Position numbers and translations under genes: made by a program. Positions 44,022 through 53,290 of a stretch of 64,000 nucleotides of DNA are shown piece by piece (positions within the stretch are counted from its first letter, which is position 1; each line of letters opens with the position of its first letter). The notes under the pieces were generated by a model that was not told the origin of the DNA, searched no databases, and saw only the letters and a list, made by a program, of their open reading frames with translations. This DNA is from Algoriphagus sp. (lineage in GTDB: Bacteria > Bacteroidota > Bacteroidia > Cytophagales > Cyclobacteriaceae): the NCBI GenBank assembly GCA_029945945.1, contig JAQSDM010000005.1, forward strand, positions 1 through 64,000, in the 5' to 3' direction.

Positions 44022-44284
44022 ATTTAAATTATTTTGGGAAAATTGTTAGAAATATGTGTTGAGAGATCAAAAATTCTCCAAATCCTGAAGGTTTCGTGGT
44101 TTGAAGTAACTAAAATATTTAAATATCCTCTTTCCTGCACTAACCAAAATAAACAAGGCCTGAAGTCCCTACCAAAAATCTATGGACTCTTGACAATTGT
44201 ATTGGCCATGAACCAATTGTCACACTACTCAAAACTCGGTTTTAGTCTTTTTGTCGGCTAATTATCAAATTAAATTTCACCAGG
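44022..44284. other. Gene-free stretch between the OmpA gene and the AraC-type gene
   Basis: With the terminator this gap is 337 bp. The longest frame (plus strand, about 75 codons, 44034-44261) has no recognisable family and an unconvincing composition, so it is not called. Confidence 0.5.
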
Positions 44285-44845
44285 TCAAATTTCTATTAGG
44301 TTTTCATTTCTCTTTTTTCTCAATCGATTAAAAATTGTTGGAGTAAGGCCCGTTATTTTTTTAAACTGAGTTGAAAGGTGAGAAGCACTGCTGTAGTTCA
44401 TTCTGTGAGAAATTTCTTTCAGGGATAGTTCGTCATAAAGCAACAGTTCCTTAACCTTTTCGATTTTGTGTTTTATTATAAATTGCTGGATCGTAATTCC
44501 TTCCGCTTCAGAAAAAATATTGGATAAATAAGTGTAATCGTTACCGACTTTTTTACTGATGAAATCTGAATGATTTACCTTAGGCAATTCATCATTGTTT
44601 TGCATCATTTCTATGATCACGTTTTTGATTTTATCGATCAAAATGCTTTTTTTATCCTCAAGTATTTCCAGCCCCACAAGTTTCAGACTTTTCCTTAGGT
44701 CATTAATCTGATTACACGGAATACTGTGTTCTGTCTCCACCACTCCAAGATCTATAGACAAATATTGAATGCCTATCCTTTCCAACTGCTGCTGAACAAT
44801 CAATTTGCAGCGGAGGCTTACCATGAATTTTATATGAATTTTCAA
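44285..44845 (-). CDS. AraC-family transcriptional regulator
   Basis: 186 aa from a TTG at 44845 (LKIHIKFMVSLRCK, the family's usual start); an ATG at 44824 is the alternative. The N-terminal part, VSLRCKLIVQQQLERIGIQY, is followed by the AraC-type two-helix-turn-helix module: YLSNIFSEAEGITIQQFIIKHK, LLLYDELSLKEISHRMNYSS and HLSTQFKKITGLTPTIFNRL. It matches a Cytophagales family with a short non-sugar N-terminal domain. It stands alone in a gene-poor stretch; targets unknown. Confidence 0.85.
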   Translation of the reverse strand: MKIHIKFMVSLRCKLIVQQQLERIGIQYLSIDLGVVETEHSIPCNQINDLRKSLKLVGLEILEDKKSILIDKIKNVIIEMMQNNDELPKVNHSDFISKKVGNDYTYLSNIFSEAEGITIQQFIIKHKIEKVKELLLYDELSLKEISHRMNYSSASHLSTQFKKITGLTPTIFNRLRKKRNENLIEI

Positions 44846-45505
44846 ATTTTTCCAATCGTTTATAAAGGAATTTCTACCAAATTTCAGGCGTAATCGCAAT
44901 CAATACTTATCTCGATCTGAAACCTGCGGATTCACTGTTTTACAATAAATTCCAAACTGCGAAGGTGAAGCAGGTCAATGCCAGAAAAAGGAGTTGCGTT
45001 ATTTTTTCTGGTAAGTATTAAAACCAAGAAATACTCAGGGAATCAAAAGACTGCCACAAGAATAGATCAGCCTGTGTTTTTGAAGTTTGTTCCAGAGTGG
45101 TTTGAAGACTTGTTCTTCTTTCCATTATTACCAATAATCCTCGTTTGCTTACTTGAGAATTTAAAGCCTTTATCTTTTTATAACACAAGCTGCTTGCCAG
45201 CCTTCGGAAAGATGCTCTGGTAGCTTAGAATGGACACGTTCTTTCCTATTTCAAAAAATTATTGGGTGTAAAAAAAGCCAAAGATTGTGCAATAAATTCC
45301 CTAAAGGTTTTTTAGGCTCAATTTCTCTCGAGTATATGCTCCTTGGTTTTAAATGTGCTTACCAGACATGTTCGAATTTGGAATTCGATATCTTGGATGA
45401 ACTTAAGAGAGCATTGGGATTTTTATTGGATGTCAAGTTTAAGATTCGTCAACACCACCTTCTCTACGAAGTCAATGCAGGAATTTCCGAAACCAAGGAT
45501 TAAAA
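44846..45505. other. 660-bp region without a recognisable gene
   Basis: Two frames of 60-80 codons exist (44978-45223 and 45285-45503, plus strand), but neither has a convincing composition or family. The region ends at the inverted repeat bounding the GIY-YIG remnant and may hold degraded mobile DNA. Confidence 0.5.
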
Positions 45506-45541
45506 TCAGAAAAAGAACTTTTCCTTAATTTTAATCCTTGG
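45493..45541. repeat. 14-bp inverted repeat at the broken end of the nuclease remnant
   Basis: Perfect arms ccaaggattaaaat (45493-45506) and its reverse complement (45528-45541) with a 21-base loop that itself has a short imperfect inverted repeat. The right arm codes for part of the remnant (PRIKI), and the left arm begins where homology stops, so the repeat marks the break. Confidence 0.75.
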
Positions 45542-45643
45542 GATCTTGTAGGCTTTACCTGACCAATTGGATAGCTCACAACTCATTCGACCGTTAGGAT
45601 CGCCGTCTATTAGGAATATTTTTATAGTCTTACCAAATCTCAT
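45506..45643 (-). pseudogene. Truncated N-terminus of a GIY-YIG nuclease family gene (45 codons)
   Basis: ATG at 45643 opens MRFGKTIKIFLIDGDPNGRM, then SCELSNWSGKAYKIPRIKIKE, the conserved N-terminal module of a Bacteroidota GIY-YIG nuclease family, which should continue with TGVYFLFG and the GIY-YIG motif. Instead the frame runs into KFFF and a stop inside the inverted repeat, and no frame beyond it resembles the nuclease domain. It starts 17 bp after the YifB/ComM stop. It is a remnant, unless a very short protein has been kept. Confidence 0.65.
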
Positions 45644-45659
45644 TTTAAATTCTCCATTC

Positions 45660-47198
45660 TCACCCCGCCCATCCTTCTCTGTCCAAACTTCTGTACTGAA
45701 TGGCTTCAGCCAGATGCTCGACTTTGATTAAATCACTGCCTGAGATATCAGCGATCGTACGGGCAACTTTCAGGATTCGGTCATAGGCTCGGGCAGACAG
45801 GCCAAGTCGCTCCATGGCGGTTTTGAGCAGAGATCTTCCGGCTTCGTTGATTTGGCAAACTTCCTTTACCAGATGTGAAGGCATCATGGCATTGCAAAAA
45901 ACTTCCGGGTTGTCTTTGAATCGCTCGGTCTGTTTTTCCCTCCCTTTTATCACACGTTCACGGATCGATTTGCTCGATTCGGTTTTGCGCGTGGATGTCA
46001 TCTCGTCAAATTTCACCGGAGTCACTTCCACGTGCAGATCGATCCTATCCAGCAGCGGACCCGAAACCTTGTTCAGATAGCGCTGCACGATGCCCGGACC
46101 GCAGACACATTCCTTGTCAGGATGATTGTAATAGCCGCATGGACATGGGTTCATACTGGCGATCAGCATGAAGTTCGCTGGGTAGTCCACGGAAACCTTT
46201 GCTCTTGAGATCGTCACTTTTCGTTCTTCCAGCGGTTGCCTCATCACCTCCAAAACTGCCCGCTTGAATTCAGGTAATTCATCCAGAAAAAGTACGCCGT
46301 TGTGCGCCAGGGAGATTTCTCCCGGTTGAGGATTTCCTCCGCCTCCTACAAGTGCCACATCCGAAATCGTGTGATGCGGACTTCGAAAGGGCCGTTGAGC
46401 CATCAGGGAACCATTTTTTCCGAGTTTGCCGGCTACCGAATGGATCTTGGTTGTCTCAAGTGCTTCGACCAGTGAAAGTGGTGGAAGGATCGAGGGAAGT
46501 CTCTTGGCAAGCATGGTTTTCCCGGCGCCGGGAGGTCCGATCATGATCACGTTATGACCTCCGGCGGCTGCGATTTCCATCGCCCGTTTGATGTTTTCCT
46601 GGCCTTGAACATCGGCAAAATCAAACTCGATATGGTCAAGAGAGTCGTAGAATATCTCCCGGGTATCGGTCACAAGCGGCTCGATGACCAAATCACCTTG
46701 AAGAAATAGAATGGCATTTTGTACCGTATCCACGGCGATGATGTCGAGATTATTGACGATGGAAGCTTCTTTTGCATTTTCCAGCGGAAGGATAAAACCC
46801 TTGAAACCCCGCTTTCTGGCTTCGATGGCGATGGGAAGTACGCCTTTAATCGGGCGAAGATTCCCGTCAAGTGAGAGTTCGCCCATGATCACATACTCTC
46901 CAAGTGCAGGGAAATCCACCTGCTCTGAAGCCTGAAGGATTCCCATCGCAATCGGGAGATCGTAAGCGGAACCTTCCTTTCTTACGTCCGCAGGGGCCAG
47001 GTTGATGACCACTTTCTGCCGGGGCATTCGGTAGCCGAAGTATTTCAGGGAAGATTCGACACGTTGCTGAGATTCTTTCACGGCGCTGTCGGGCAAACCC
47101 ACCATAAAGAAACTGGTGCCTTGCCCCACATTTACTTCGATGGTGATGATGTTTGCATCTACGCCTGATACGGCACTTCCAAAAGTTTTTGCGACCAT
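45660..47198 (-). CDS. YifB/ComM family Mg-chelatase-like AAA+ ATPase
   Basis: 512 aa. An N-terminal ChlI-type domain (about 1-170) starts VAKTFGSAVSGVDANIITIEV. The AAA+ core has Walker A GPPGAGKTM (221-229) and the central RSPHHTISDVALVGGG. A zinc-binding-like CPCGYYNHPDKECVCG lies near 355-370. The C-terminal domain (from about 400) ends with YRSLDREGWAG. ComM homologues drive branch migration during natural transformation. The YifB family is wide and not all members are competence genes. Confidence 0.93.
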   Translation of the reverse strand: MVAKTFGSAVSGVDANIITIEVNVGQGTSFFMVGLPDSAVKESQQRVESSLKYFGYRMPRQKVVINLAPADVRKEGSAYDLPIAMGILQASEQVDFPALGEYVIMGELSLDGNLRPIKGVLPIAIEARKRGFKGFILPLENAKEASIVNNLDIIAVDTVQNAILFLQGDLVIEPLVTDTREIFYDSLDHIEFDFADVQGQENIKRAMEIAAAGGHNVIMIGPPGAGKTMLAKRLPSILPPLSLVEALETTKIHSVAGKLGKNGSLMAQRPFRSPHHTISDVALVGGGGNPQPGEISLAHNGVLFLDELPEFKRAVLEVMRQPLEERKVTISRAKVSVDYPANFMLIASMNPCPCGYYNHPDKECVCGPGIVQRYLNKVSGPLLDRIDLHVEVTPVKFDEMTSTRKTESSKSIRERVIKGREKQTERFKDNPEVFCNAMMPSHLVKEVCQINEAGRSLLKTAMERLGLSARAYDRILKVARTIADISGSDLIKVEHLAEAIQYRSLDREGWAG

Positions 47199-47448
47199 AA
47201 AAACGAAAAAAGGAGACCTGCTTGGTATCCTGAATATAAGAGTTTGATAAAATTAAATCTTTATTAATTGGGATTATTTTGTTTGTGCTGGAATAGGGTG
47301 GAAAAGGATCTTCTTTTGAAAAGTTGGGTTTACCCAAAAAGCAGATAGGTATGGTGGTTTTTGTTTACTGTTTTTGAGCAGTGCAGCAAAATAAGAAAGG
47401 AAAAAAAACTGTTCAATCCCTGGCTGAGGTTTTCCGAAATACAAAAAA

Positions 47449-47473
47449 AAAGAAAGCCTTTTGAGCTTCCTTT
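47449..47473 (-). terminator. Terminator after the 124-aa membrane protein gene
   Basis: 9-bp stem (47449-47457 with 47465-47473, one G-U), followed on the minus strand by a long U run. 22 bp after the stop. Confidence 0.75.
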
Positions 47474-47494
47474 TCAAAGTCTATCCGTGAATTT

Positions 47495-47869
47495 TCATTC
47501 CGTGATATTCTGTCTTTTTGCGATATTACTTTGATCGGGCGACTCTCCCGGCTTTGAAGTCCGAGGTACAGAAATAGGTGCCTGCGTGGTTTTTGGATGC
47601 TCAAAGTCATAGAGCTTTGCCTTCAGTCCATTCATTTCAATTTCTCTTTTATTCATTTGTTCGTTCAGTCCTTTCACGGTCATGGAGCTGGCTACCCAGT
47701 TGATCAGGAAAATAATAGCCCCAAGCAGGAAGATGGTGATCATGGCATCAGCGGTGATTTCTTCCATCCCGAAGAGTCCCCCGAGAGATCTGAAACCCAG
47801 GAAAAAGATTAAAAAAGCCCCAAAATAGACCAATAAGACAATTTGCAGGATTTGATTTAGCTTTTTCAT
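47495..47869 (-). CDS. Small membrane protein with coiled coil (124 aa)
   Basis: Two membrane helices (about 8-30 and 42-63) are followed by a coiled-coil-like segment (GLNEQMNKREIEMNGLKAKL) and a Pro- and polar-rich tail. The layout is like that of LapA-type small membrane proteins, though sequence similarity is not clear to me. It lies 119 bp downstream of an ABC exporter gene, so they may be co-expressed. Confidence 0.7.
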   Translation of the reverse strand: MKKLNQILQIVLLVYFGAFLIFFLGFRSLGGLFGMEEITADAMITIFLLGAIIFLINWVASSMTVKGLNEQMNKREIEMNGLKAKLYDFEHPKTTQAPISVPRTSKPGESPDQSNIAKRQNITE

Positions 47870-47988
47870 ATGATTATAATTTGATTTTTAAGGACATATG
47901 GGATCTCGCATGGCCCATATTCATTCCAGTGTGGAGCATGCGTCATGCTTGATTTCATACGATTATTAATTAGTTACTCTAAATATAC

Positions 47989-49821
47989 CTAAACCGACTG
48001 AATACTGGAAAGCTTCTGGTAAAGCCCCTCGATTTGATTGAGTTCGGTATGTGTTCCACGCTGCACGATTTCCCCTCGCTCGATCACCAAAATCTCGTCT
48101 GCATGCTGGATTGTACTCAGCCTGTGCGCAATCACCAGAGTCGTTCGATTGTCCATCAGTTTGGTCAGCGCTTCCTGCACCAGCAATTCAGATTCAGAAT
48201 CCAGCGCGGATGTTGCCTCATCCAGGATCAGGATCGGAGGATTTTTCAGGACAGCCCGGGCGATACTGATCCGTTGCCTTTGGCCGCCGGAAAGCTTAGA
48301 TCCCCGCTCGCCAATAGAGCTTTGGTACCCATCTTCCATCTGAATGATGAAGTTGTGAGCATTGGCGATTTTCGCAGCTTCGATTACTTGTTCTTCTGTC
48401 GCATCTTCGATTCCAAAGGCGATATTGTTAAATACGGTATCGTTGAAAAGGATTGATTCCTGAGTCACAATACCCATTAGTTCCCGGAGATTATGTACCT
48501 CAAAATCGCGGATATCGGTACCGTCGAGAAGGATTCGACCCTCAGTCGGATCGTAGAATCTGGGAACGAGATCCGCTAATGTAGATTTTCCGCCTCCGGA
48601 AGGTCCGACGAGCGCAATGGTTTTTCCGGCTTTCAGTTCGAAGTTGATGTTGGTCAACACTTTCTGATCCTGATAAGCAAAGCTCACATGTTCGAAGACA
48701 ATTGATTTTTCGAAGCTTTTCAATGGCTTTGCAACTGCCGGAGATTTGATTTGCGAAGTTGTATCTACTACTTCAAAAATCCGCTCTGCAGATGCGATTC
48801 CCCGTTGAATGCTGCTAACTGCGCGGGAGATTTCTTTGGCAGGATTCAGCACCTGGGTGAAAATGATAATGTACGTGATGAAGTCAGAAGCGCTGAGATC
48901 AGACTCTCCGCTGAGGACCATACTTCCCCCGTAAACGAGGATTCCAGCTACTACGAAGACACCCATAAACTGGGAAATTGGTGAAGCGAGCTCATTTTTG
49001 CGAGCCATGCTGACATTTACATCGGCATAATAATCTGTCTCCTTGTCAAACTTGCCAGTCATAAATCGCTCCGCATTGAAGGCTTTGATGACTCGCATTC
49101 CGCCGAGGGTTTCATCCAGAATGTTGACAATCCTTCCGAGCGATTGCTGACTTTGAACCGCTTTTTTCTTCAACTTCCTTGTGATCCCTCCGATGATTGC
49201 ACCCGAAATCGGGATGATCAGGATTGTGAAAAGTGTCAGTTTGACCGACATAAAAAATAACACAGAGAAATATAGAATGATCGTAGCCGGTTCCCGAAAA
49301 ACCACCCGCAGCGACTGTACGATGGTGTTTTCCACTTCCTGAACGTCATTGGTCATCTTGGACATCAGATCGCCTTTGCGCTCATTGGAGAAATACCCAA
49401 TGTGTAATGTGCTGACCTGACTGAAAATGTCCATTCGCATCCTCTTGATCACAACTGCTTTCACATTGGCCAAAACCACTCCGGAGAGGTAGGTGAAAAG
49501 ATTCGAGAGGAAAACTGAGAGCACGATGATTCCACAGACAAAATACAGCGTTCCCATCTTGCCGTAAGTCTCGGAGATCTCCAAAAAAGAATGGTTGAAT
49601 AAATGGGTGAAGTAGCCGATTGAAAAGCTGAATTCAGGCTTTTCCTGATATTGAACAAGTCCCGCAGGATCGACTTGCTCGAAGATCACATCAAACAATG
49701 GCTTGAGCAAAGTGAAATTGAGCAAGCCAAAAACAATCGCCAGAAAGGCATAAATCACATATACAGGCACGAATTTTCCGTAAGGCTTGGCGTAGGAAAG
49801 GATTCGCAGATAGGTCTTCAT
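47989..49821 (-). CDS. ABC exporter, fused permease and ATPase (MsbA-like)
   Basis: 610 aa half-transporter. Six membrane helices over about 18-325, then the nucleotide-binding domain with Walker A GPSGGGKST (406-414), signature LSGGQRQ near 514 and Walker B ILILDEATSALD. Compared with the exporter at 22274-24046 it has a canonical LSGGQ and a longer extracytoplasmic loop between the first helices (DPAGLVQYQEKPEFSFSIGY). Dimer; lipid A flipping is the best-known job of the family in Gram-negative cells. It starts 58 bp from the RemB/Wzi-like gene. Confidence 0.92.
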   Translation of the reverse strand: MKTYLRILSYAKPYGKFVPVYVIYAFLAIVFGLLNFTLLKPLFDVIFEQVDPAGLVQYQEKPEFSFSIGYFTHLFNHSFLEISETYGKMGTLYFVCGIIVLSVFLSNLFTYLSGVVLANVKAVVIKRMRMDIFSQVSTLHIGYFSNERKGDLMSKMTNDVQEVENTIVQSLRVVFREPATIILYFSVLFFMSVKLTLFTILIIPISGAIIGGITRKLKKKAVQSQQSLGRIVNILDETLGGMRVIKAFNAERFMTGKFDKETDYYADVNVSMARKNELASPISQFMGVFVVAGILVYGGSMVLSGESDLSASDFITYIIIFTQVLNPAKEISRAVSSIQRGIASAERIFEVVDTTSQIKSPAVAKPLKSFEKSIVFEHVSFAYQDQKVLTNINFELKAGKTIALVGPSGGGKSTLADLVPRFYDPTEGRILLDGTDIRDFEVHNLRELMGIVTQESILFNDTVFNNIAFGIEDATEEQVIEAAKIANAHNFIIQMEDGYQSSIGERGSKLSGGQRQRISIARAVLKNPPILILDEATSALDSESELLVQEALTKLMDNRTTLVIAHRLSTIQHADEILVIERGEIVQRGTHTELNQIEGLYQKLSSIQSV

Positions 49822-49879
49822 GACAGAGTATTCGGTAAAGAGGCTGCGAAGTTACGCAAAATTGCGCTCGCGGGATTTT

Positions 49880-51583
49880 CTAGTAATTGTAATCCGGTCT
49901 CAGGAAGTTCCATCTGATCCCCATCTGCAGAAGTTGATTGACTTCCGGGCTATCGAGATCTTCGGCTGTTCTCCTGCGGAAAGTGTGGGTCGCATCGATG
50001 TAGAAATTATGTCTAAGCATATAACTCGCATTCAGATTGGATTGGATGACCTGATTTTCTACCCCTTGGCCAATGAAGTTGTTGTACAATCCGGTCGGGC
50101 TTCCTTCGAGTCTGTTTTTTAGCACATCGCCACCCCAGTTGGTTTCAGCATTTTCATCCGACCCAAACATCTGGTACATTCCGGTAAGTGTAAGATTGAG
50201 TTTTGGGATCGGCTGATATCTGATGATGCCGACAAACTCCCGGAAGTTTGCTCCGCGAGGATGGGTAAGAGGCGTGCGCCAGTTGGAATAAGACTGGTAT
50301 TCTGTCTTTTCCTGGAAAGTATAAGGTCTTGCCTGATTCCATTCAAATTGAAAATCCAGATTCGAAACACCAAAGACGTTGATGTATTTATAACCCAATT
50401 GGACTCCGTATTTATTTCGTTTGGATCCTTCTCCGCTGATTTCGAAGAATTCCTCAAATACGAATTCATCCAGGGCAAATTGCCCATAGAGTTCCATCCC
50501 AGGATAAACAAGCCATTTGTAATCGATTCCCAGCATGACTTTGTCCGGTGAACCTTGCTGCTGCTCGACCCAACGGAAGAAGACAAATGGATTGAAATAG
50601 TTGAAGTCAATCTGGTCTGTCATGACAGATTCATAAAAACCCAGATTCAACTTTTTTCCCACGTTCAATCCTAACCGGTGGAATGAAAAATACTTCTGAG
50701 GATATTTTCCGTCTGTTGGCCTTCCTCGGTTGTAAAAAACATCCGCTGTCATCTGAGTCCATAAATTGGTCAGCTGAAACTTCCAGACTTTGGTGTTCAG
50801 CTTGACGAACATGTAGGGATTGGAAAAGTCAGAAAGCAAAAAGGATCGGTAGCCTTCACCCACAAAATTCCGATCATGACCAACCTGAGCCTCGATATGC
50901 TTGGTAAGGTGAAAATTCACATGACCCAAAGCAGAGAAATAGCTGTAGCCATCGGTTTCGTATTCTTTCCAAAATCCCTCTCCCGGCACTGCACCGTTGT
51001 ATTCAGCATAGTTTTTTACCCAACTCGGAAAGAACCCATCTGAAGAAGTCAGATAGGTATAAAATCCGACTTTCTTATCAATAGAGCCCCTGATCGCCAC
51101 GCCTCGTGTTAATCTGTTCGGGTTTCGGACGTTGTCAGTTTCCAAGCCACCATTAACATATAGGACGGGATTAACATGAATATCAAACTCGTCGCTATTA
51201 TAATAAGTGAAGTCACCAGGTCTTTTGTACAGAGCTTTCAAAAATGGTTTCTTCGAAAGTTCGGTTTCCTGCTCTACAAATTCCCAGTTGTCCTGAGCGA
51301 GATATTGAAGATTGAATTGATCCACCCGGGACCGAATTACCGCTGAATCCTGCGCCAGGCTATCCAGATATTTTGCCACGTGATCTCTTCTTTGTGGTTT
51401 GTATCCGGTATTGAAAAAGGGATTGGTTCTGCCCTGGAGGATTTCATATCGCTCGATTCGATGATAATAATCCCGGTCATAAGGGATGTATGAACCTTGG
51501 GCAAGTGAGAAAAAAGGCAGGAAGTAGAATGCTATAAAAATGAGCAAACTCAGGGTCAGGCGCAGGCTGGATCGTTTTTGCAT
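49880..51583 (-). CDS. Outer membrane beta-barrel protein, capsule assembly Wzi/RemB-like
   Basis: 567 aa with a signal peptide (LIFIAFYFLPFFSLAQ, cleavage near 29). A helical N-terminal domain (30-125; VAKYLDSLAQDSAVIRSRV) is followed by a large beta barrel with strands such as HVNFHLTKHIEAQVGHDRNF, LGLNVGKKLNLGFYESVM and a terminal LLQMGIRWNFLRPDYNY. This is the Wzi-type capsule-assembly fold, with the Bacteroidota relative RemB, a gliding-motility mobile adhesin. Which of the two functions applies cannot be told from sequence. Confidence 0.8.
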   Translation of the reverse strand: MQKRSSLRLTLSLLIFIAFYFLPFFSLAQGSYIPYDRDYYHRIERYEILQGRTNPFFNTGYKPQRRDHVAKYLDSLAQDSAVIRSRVDQFNLQYLAQDNWEFVEQETELSKKPFLKALYKRPGDFTYYNSDEFDIHVNPVLYVNGGLETDNVRNPNRLTRGVAIRGSIDKKVGFYTYLTSSDGFFPSWVKNYAEYNGAVPGEGFWKEYETDGYSYFSALGHVNFHLTKHIEAQVGHDRNFVGEGYRSFLLSDFSNPYMFVKLNTKVWKFQLTNLWTQMTADVFYNRGRPTDGKYPQKYFSFHRLGLNVGKKLNLGFYESVMTDQIDFNYFNPFVFFRWVEQQQGSPDKVMLGIDYKWLVYPGMELYGQFALDEFVFEEFFEISGEGSKRNKYGVQLGYKYINVFGVSNLDFQFEWNQARPYTFQEKTEYQSYSNWRTPLTHPRGANFREFVGIIRYQPIPKLNLTLTGMYQMFGSDENAETNWGGDVLKNRLEGSPTGLYNNFIGQGVENQVIQSNLNASYMLRHNFYIDATHTFRRRTAEDLDSPEVNQLLQMGIRWNFLRPDYNY

Positions 51584-51696
51584 TGGCTAAAGCTAGAAAA
51601 AGCCTTCAATTCATGAAATAATGATTTGAAATTTACGGTTCGTAAGGCGTAATTCGGGGCTTTTGTTTATTAGGAAAAGAAATACTTGATAAAGAG

Positions 51697-51727
51697 TTGG
51701 TGTGTTTTCTGAAAAAGGATAACTTTG
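51697..51727 (+). promoter_or_regulatory. Bacteroidota-type promoter of rpmE2
   Basis: TTG (51697-51699), a 20-bp spacer and TAACTTTG (51720-51727), a full match to the TTG / TAnnTTTG consensus with usual spacing. 38 bp before the rpmE2 start codon. Confidence 0.75.
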
Positions 51728-51765
51728 TGCCTCATTTGAAAAAGGTACTATAAAAAATCAGTGAT

Positions 51766-52014
51766 ATGAAAGCTACAATTCATCCAAACTACAGAGACGT
51801 GGTCTTCTATGACACTTCAAGCGAGTTTAAGTTTTTGACAAAATCTACAATCGAAACTTCTGAGACGATCGTATTTGAAGATGGAAATACCTACCCGGTA
51901 TACAAAATCGAAGTAAGTGCTGAATCTCACCCGTTCTATACTGGTAAGAAAATGATGCTTGATACTGCAGGACGTGTTGAGAAATTCAACAGAAGATACG
52001 CTGCTAAGAAGTAA
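51766..52014 (+). CDS. rpmE2: 50S ribosomal protein L31 type B
   Basis: 82 aa, [19 protein letters not shown], then [20 protein letters not shown] and [10 protein letters not shown], the type B signature. It lacks the four zinc cysteines of type A L31, so it is the zinc-independent form usable when zinc is scarce. The promoter is at 51697 and a strong terminator follows. Confidence 0.96.
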   Translation: MKATIHPNYRDVVFYDTSSEFKFLTKSTIETSETIVFEDGNTYPVYKIEVSAESHPFYTGKKMMLDTAGRVEKFNRRYAAKK

Positions 52015-52033
52015 TTCGAGCAAACTCATTCTT

Positions 52034-52073
52034 AAAAGTCTCCCGGAGCATGGATTCCGGGAGACTTTTTTAT
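52034..52073 (+). terminator. Terminator after rpmE2
   Basis: Perfect 14-bp arms (52034-52047 and 52056-52069), 8-base loop, T run. It overlaps the promoter zone of the next operon, whose -7-like TATTTTTG is at 52071-52078. Confidence 0.9.
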
Positions 52074-52082
52074 TTTTGCCCT

Positions 52083-53279
52083 ATGGATAATTTGCTCTTG
52101 TTTGATGATCCGGCCATTCGTGGATCGCTGTTACCTTTTACTTTTACCCGGCCGGTGGCGGATATCCGGATTGGGATCCTGAAAATTTCAGAAAAATGGG
52201 AGAAACGTACCGGTTCAGCGGTTTCTTTCCTCACTCAGGATTATTTACAAAAAAAATTCTCCAGAAAATCGGGTGATGCATTAGCTGTCAACGGTGCCTG
52301 GCTTCCTGAAAATGGAGTGGAGAAAATCCTCCAAAAGCTCGAAAAAAACCAATCGCTTTACTTCGGCAAAACCTTGCTGGCAACTTACATCGGTGAGACT
52401 GAGAAGAACCTTGATTTTGCCAAGGAAAAAGAAATCATCCAACTGGACTCCGAGCCTGTTTTGCTGCAGAAAACCTGGAACATCTTCCAGTTCAACGGTT
52501 CAGAAATAAAAAAAGATTTTGAGTTGATCACATCAGGGCGAAAGTCTGCGGAGATCAACGATCCCTATACCCGGGTTTATTCACCCGAAAATATTTTCAT
52601 TGAGGACGGAGCTAATATCAAAGCCGCCATTCTGAATGCTGAAAACGGTCCGATCTATATTGGAAAAAATTCAGAAATCCAGGAAGGTGCGATCATCCGA
52701 GGACCGTTTGCGCTTTGCGAAGGGTCAACCATCAATATGGGGGCAAAACTTCGTGGCGACACGACTGTCGGACCTCATTCGAAAGTTGGCGGTGAAGTAT
52801 CCAATGCGGTAATTTTCGGCTATAGCAACAAAGGTCACGAAGGCTTTTTGGGCAACTCCGTCATCGGAGAGTGGTGCAATCTTGGCGCTGATACGAATAC
52901 GAGTAACCTCAAAAACAACTATGCCCCGGTCAAACTTTGGGACTATACCAAAGGCGGTTTTACCAATACGGGCTTGCAATTCTGTGGCTTGATGATGGGG
53001 GACCACTCCAAATGCGGGATCAACACCATGTTCAACACAGGAACAGTAGTAGGCGTGGGCGCTAATATTTTTGGAGATGGGTATCCACGAAACTTTATTC
53101 CATCCTTTGCTTGGGGTGGAGCGGCAGGATTCTCTACCTTCCAATTTCCCAAATTCGAAGAAGTGGCCATCGCGGTGATGGGTCGCCGAAAAATAGCCTG
53201 GACGCCTGAAGACAAAGAAATCCTCGAAAGGATTTTTGAAACGTCAAAGAGTTACAGGATTTGGGAGAAATCATTCTGA
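52083..53279 (+). CDS. GlmU-like sugar nucleotidyltransferase family protein
   Basis: 398 aa from the ATG at 52083 (MDNLLLFDDPAIRGSLLPF); the open frame extends 33 bases further into the terminator of rpmE2. An N-terminal nucleotidyltransferase-like half opens with FTFTRPVADIRIGILKISEKW. The C-terminal half is a left-handed beta helix with hexapeptide-type turns (GPIYIGKNSEIQEGAIIRGP, LGADTNTSNLKNNYAPVKLW, CGLMMGDHSKCGINTMFNTG). The pyrophosphorylase motif of GlmU (LAAGxGTRM) is absent, so the reaction is uncertain. First gene of a six- to seven-gene operon. Confidence 0.88.
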   Translation: MDNLLLFDDPAIRGSLLPFTFTRPVADIRIGILKISEKWEKRTGSAVSFLTQDYLQKKFSRKSGDALAVNGAWLPENGVEKILQKLEKNQSLYFGKTLLATYIGETEKNLDFAKEKEIIQLDSEPVLLQKTWNIFQFNGSEIKKDFELITSGRKSAEINDPYTRVYSPENIFIEDGANIKAAILNAENGPIYIGKNSEIQEGAIIRGPFALCEGSTINMGAKLRGDTTVGPHSKVGGEVSNAVIFGYSNKGHEGFLGNSVIGEWCNLGADTNTSNLKNNYAPVKLWDYTKGGFTNTGLQFCGLMMGDHSKCGINTMFNTGTVVGVGANIFGDGYPRNFIPSFAWGGAAGFSTFQFPKFEEVAIAVMGRRKIAWTPEDKEILERIFETSKSYRIWEKSF

Positions 53280-53290
53280 TTAATTAAATC

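Noticed and set aside
44034..44261. 75-codon plus-strand frame downstream of the OmpA gene
   Set aside because: No signal, domain or composition typical of a gene; it begins only 13 bp after the operon terminator with no promoter seen.
44978..45503. Two plus-strand frames of 72-81 codons
   Set aside because: No recognisable family and unusual composition; the second ends inside the inverted repeat. Probably chance frames in decayed DNA.
52050..52082. Earlier start for the GlmU-like gene
   Set aside because: Those codons lie inside the rpmE2 terminator; the ATG at 52083 gives the family N-terminus.
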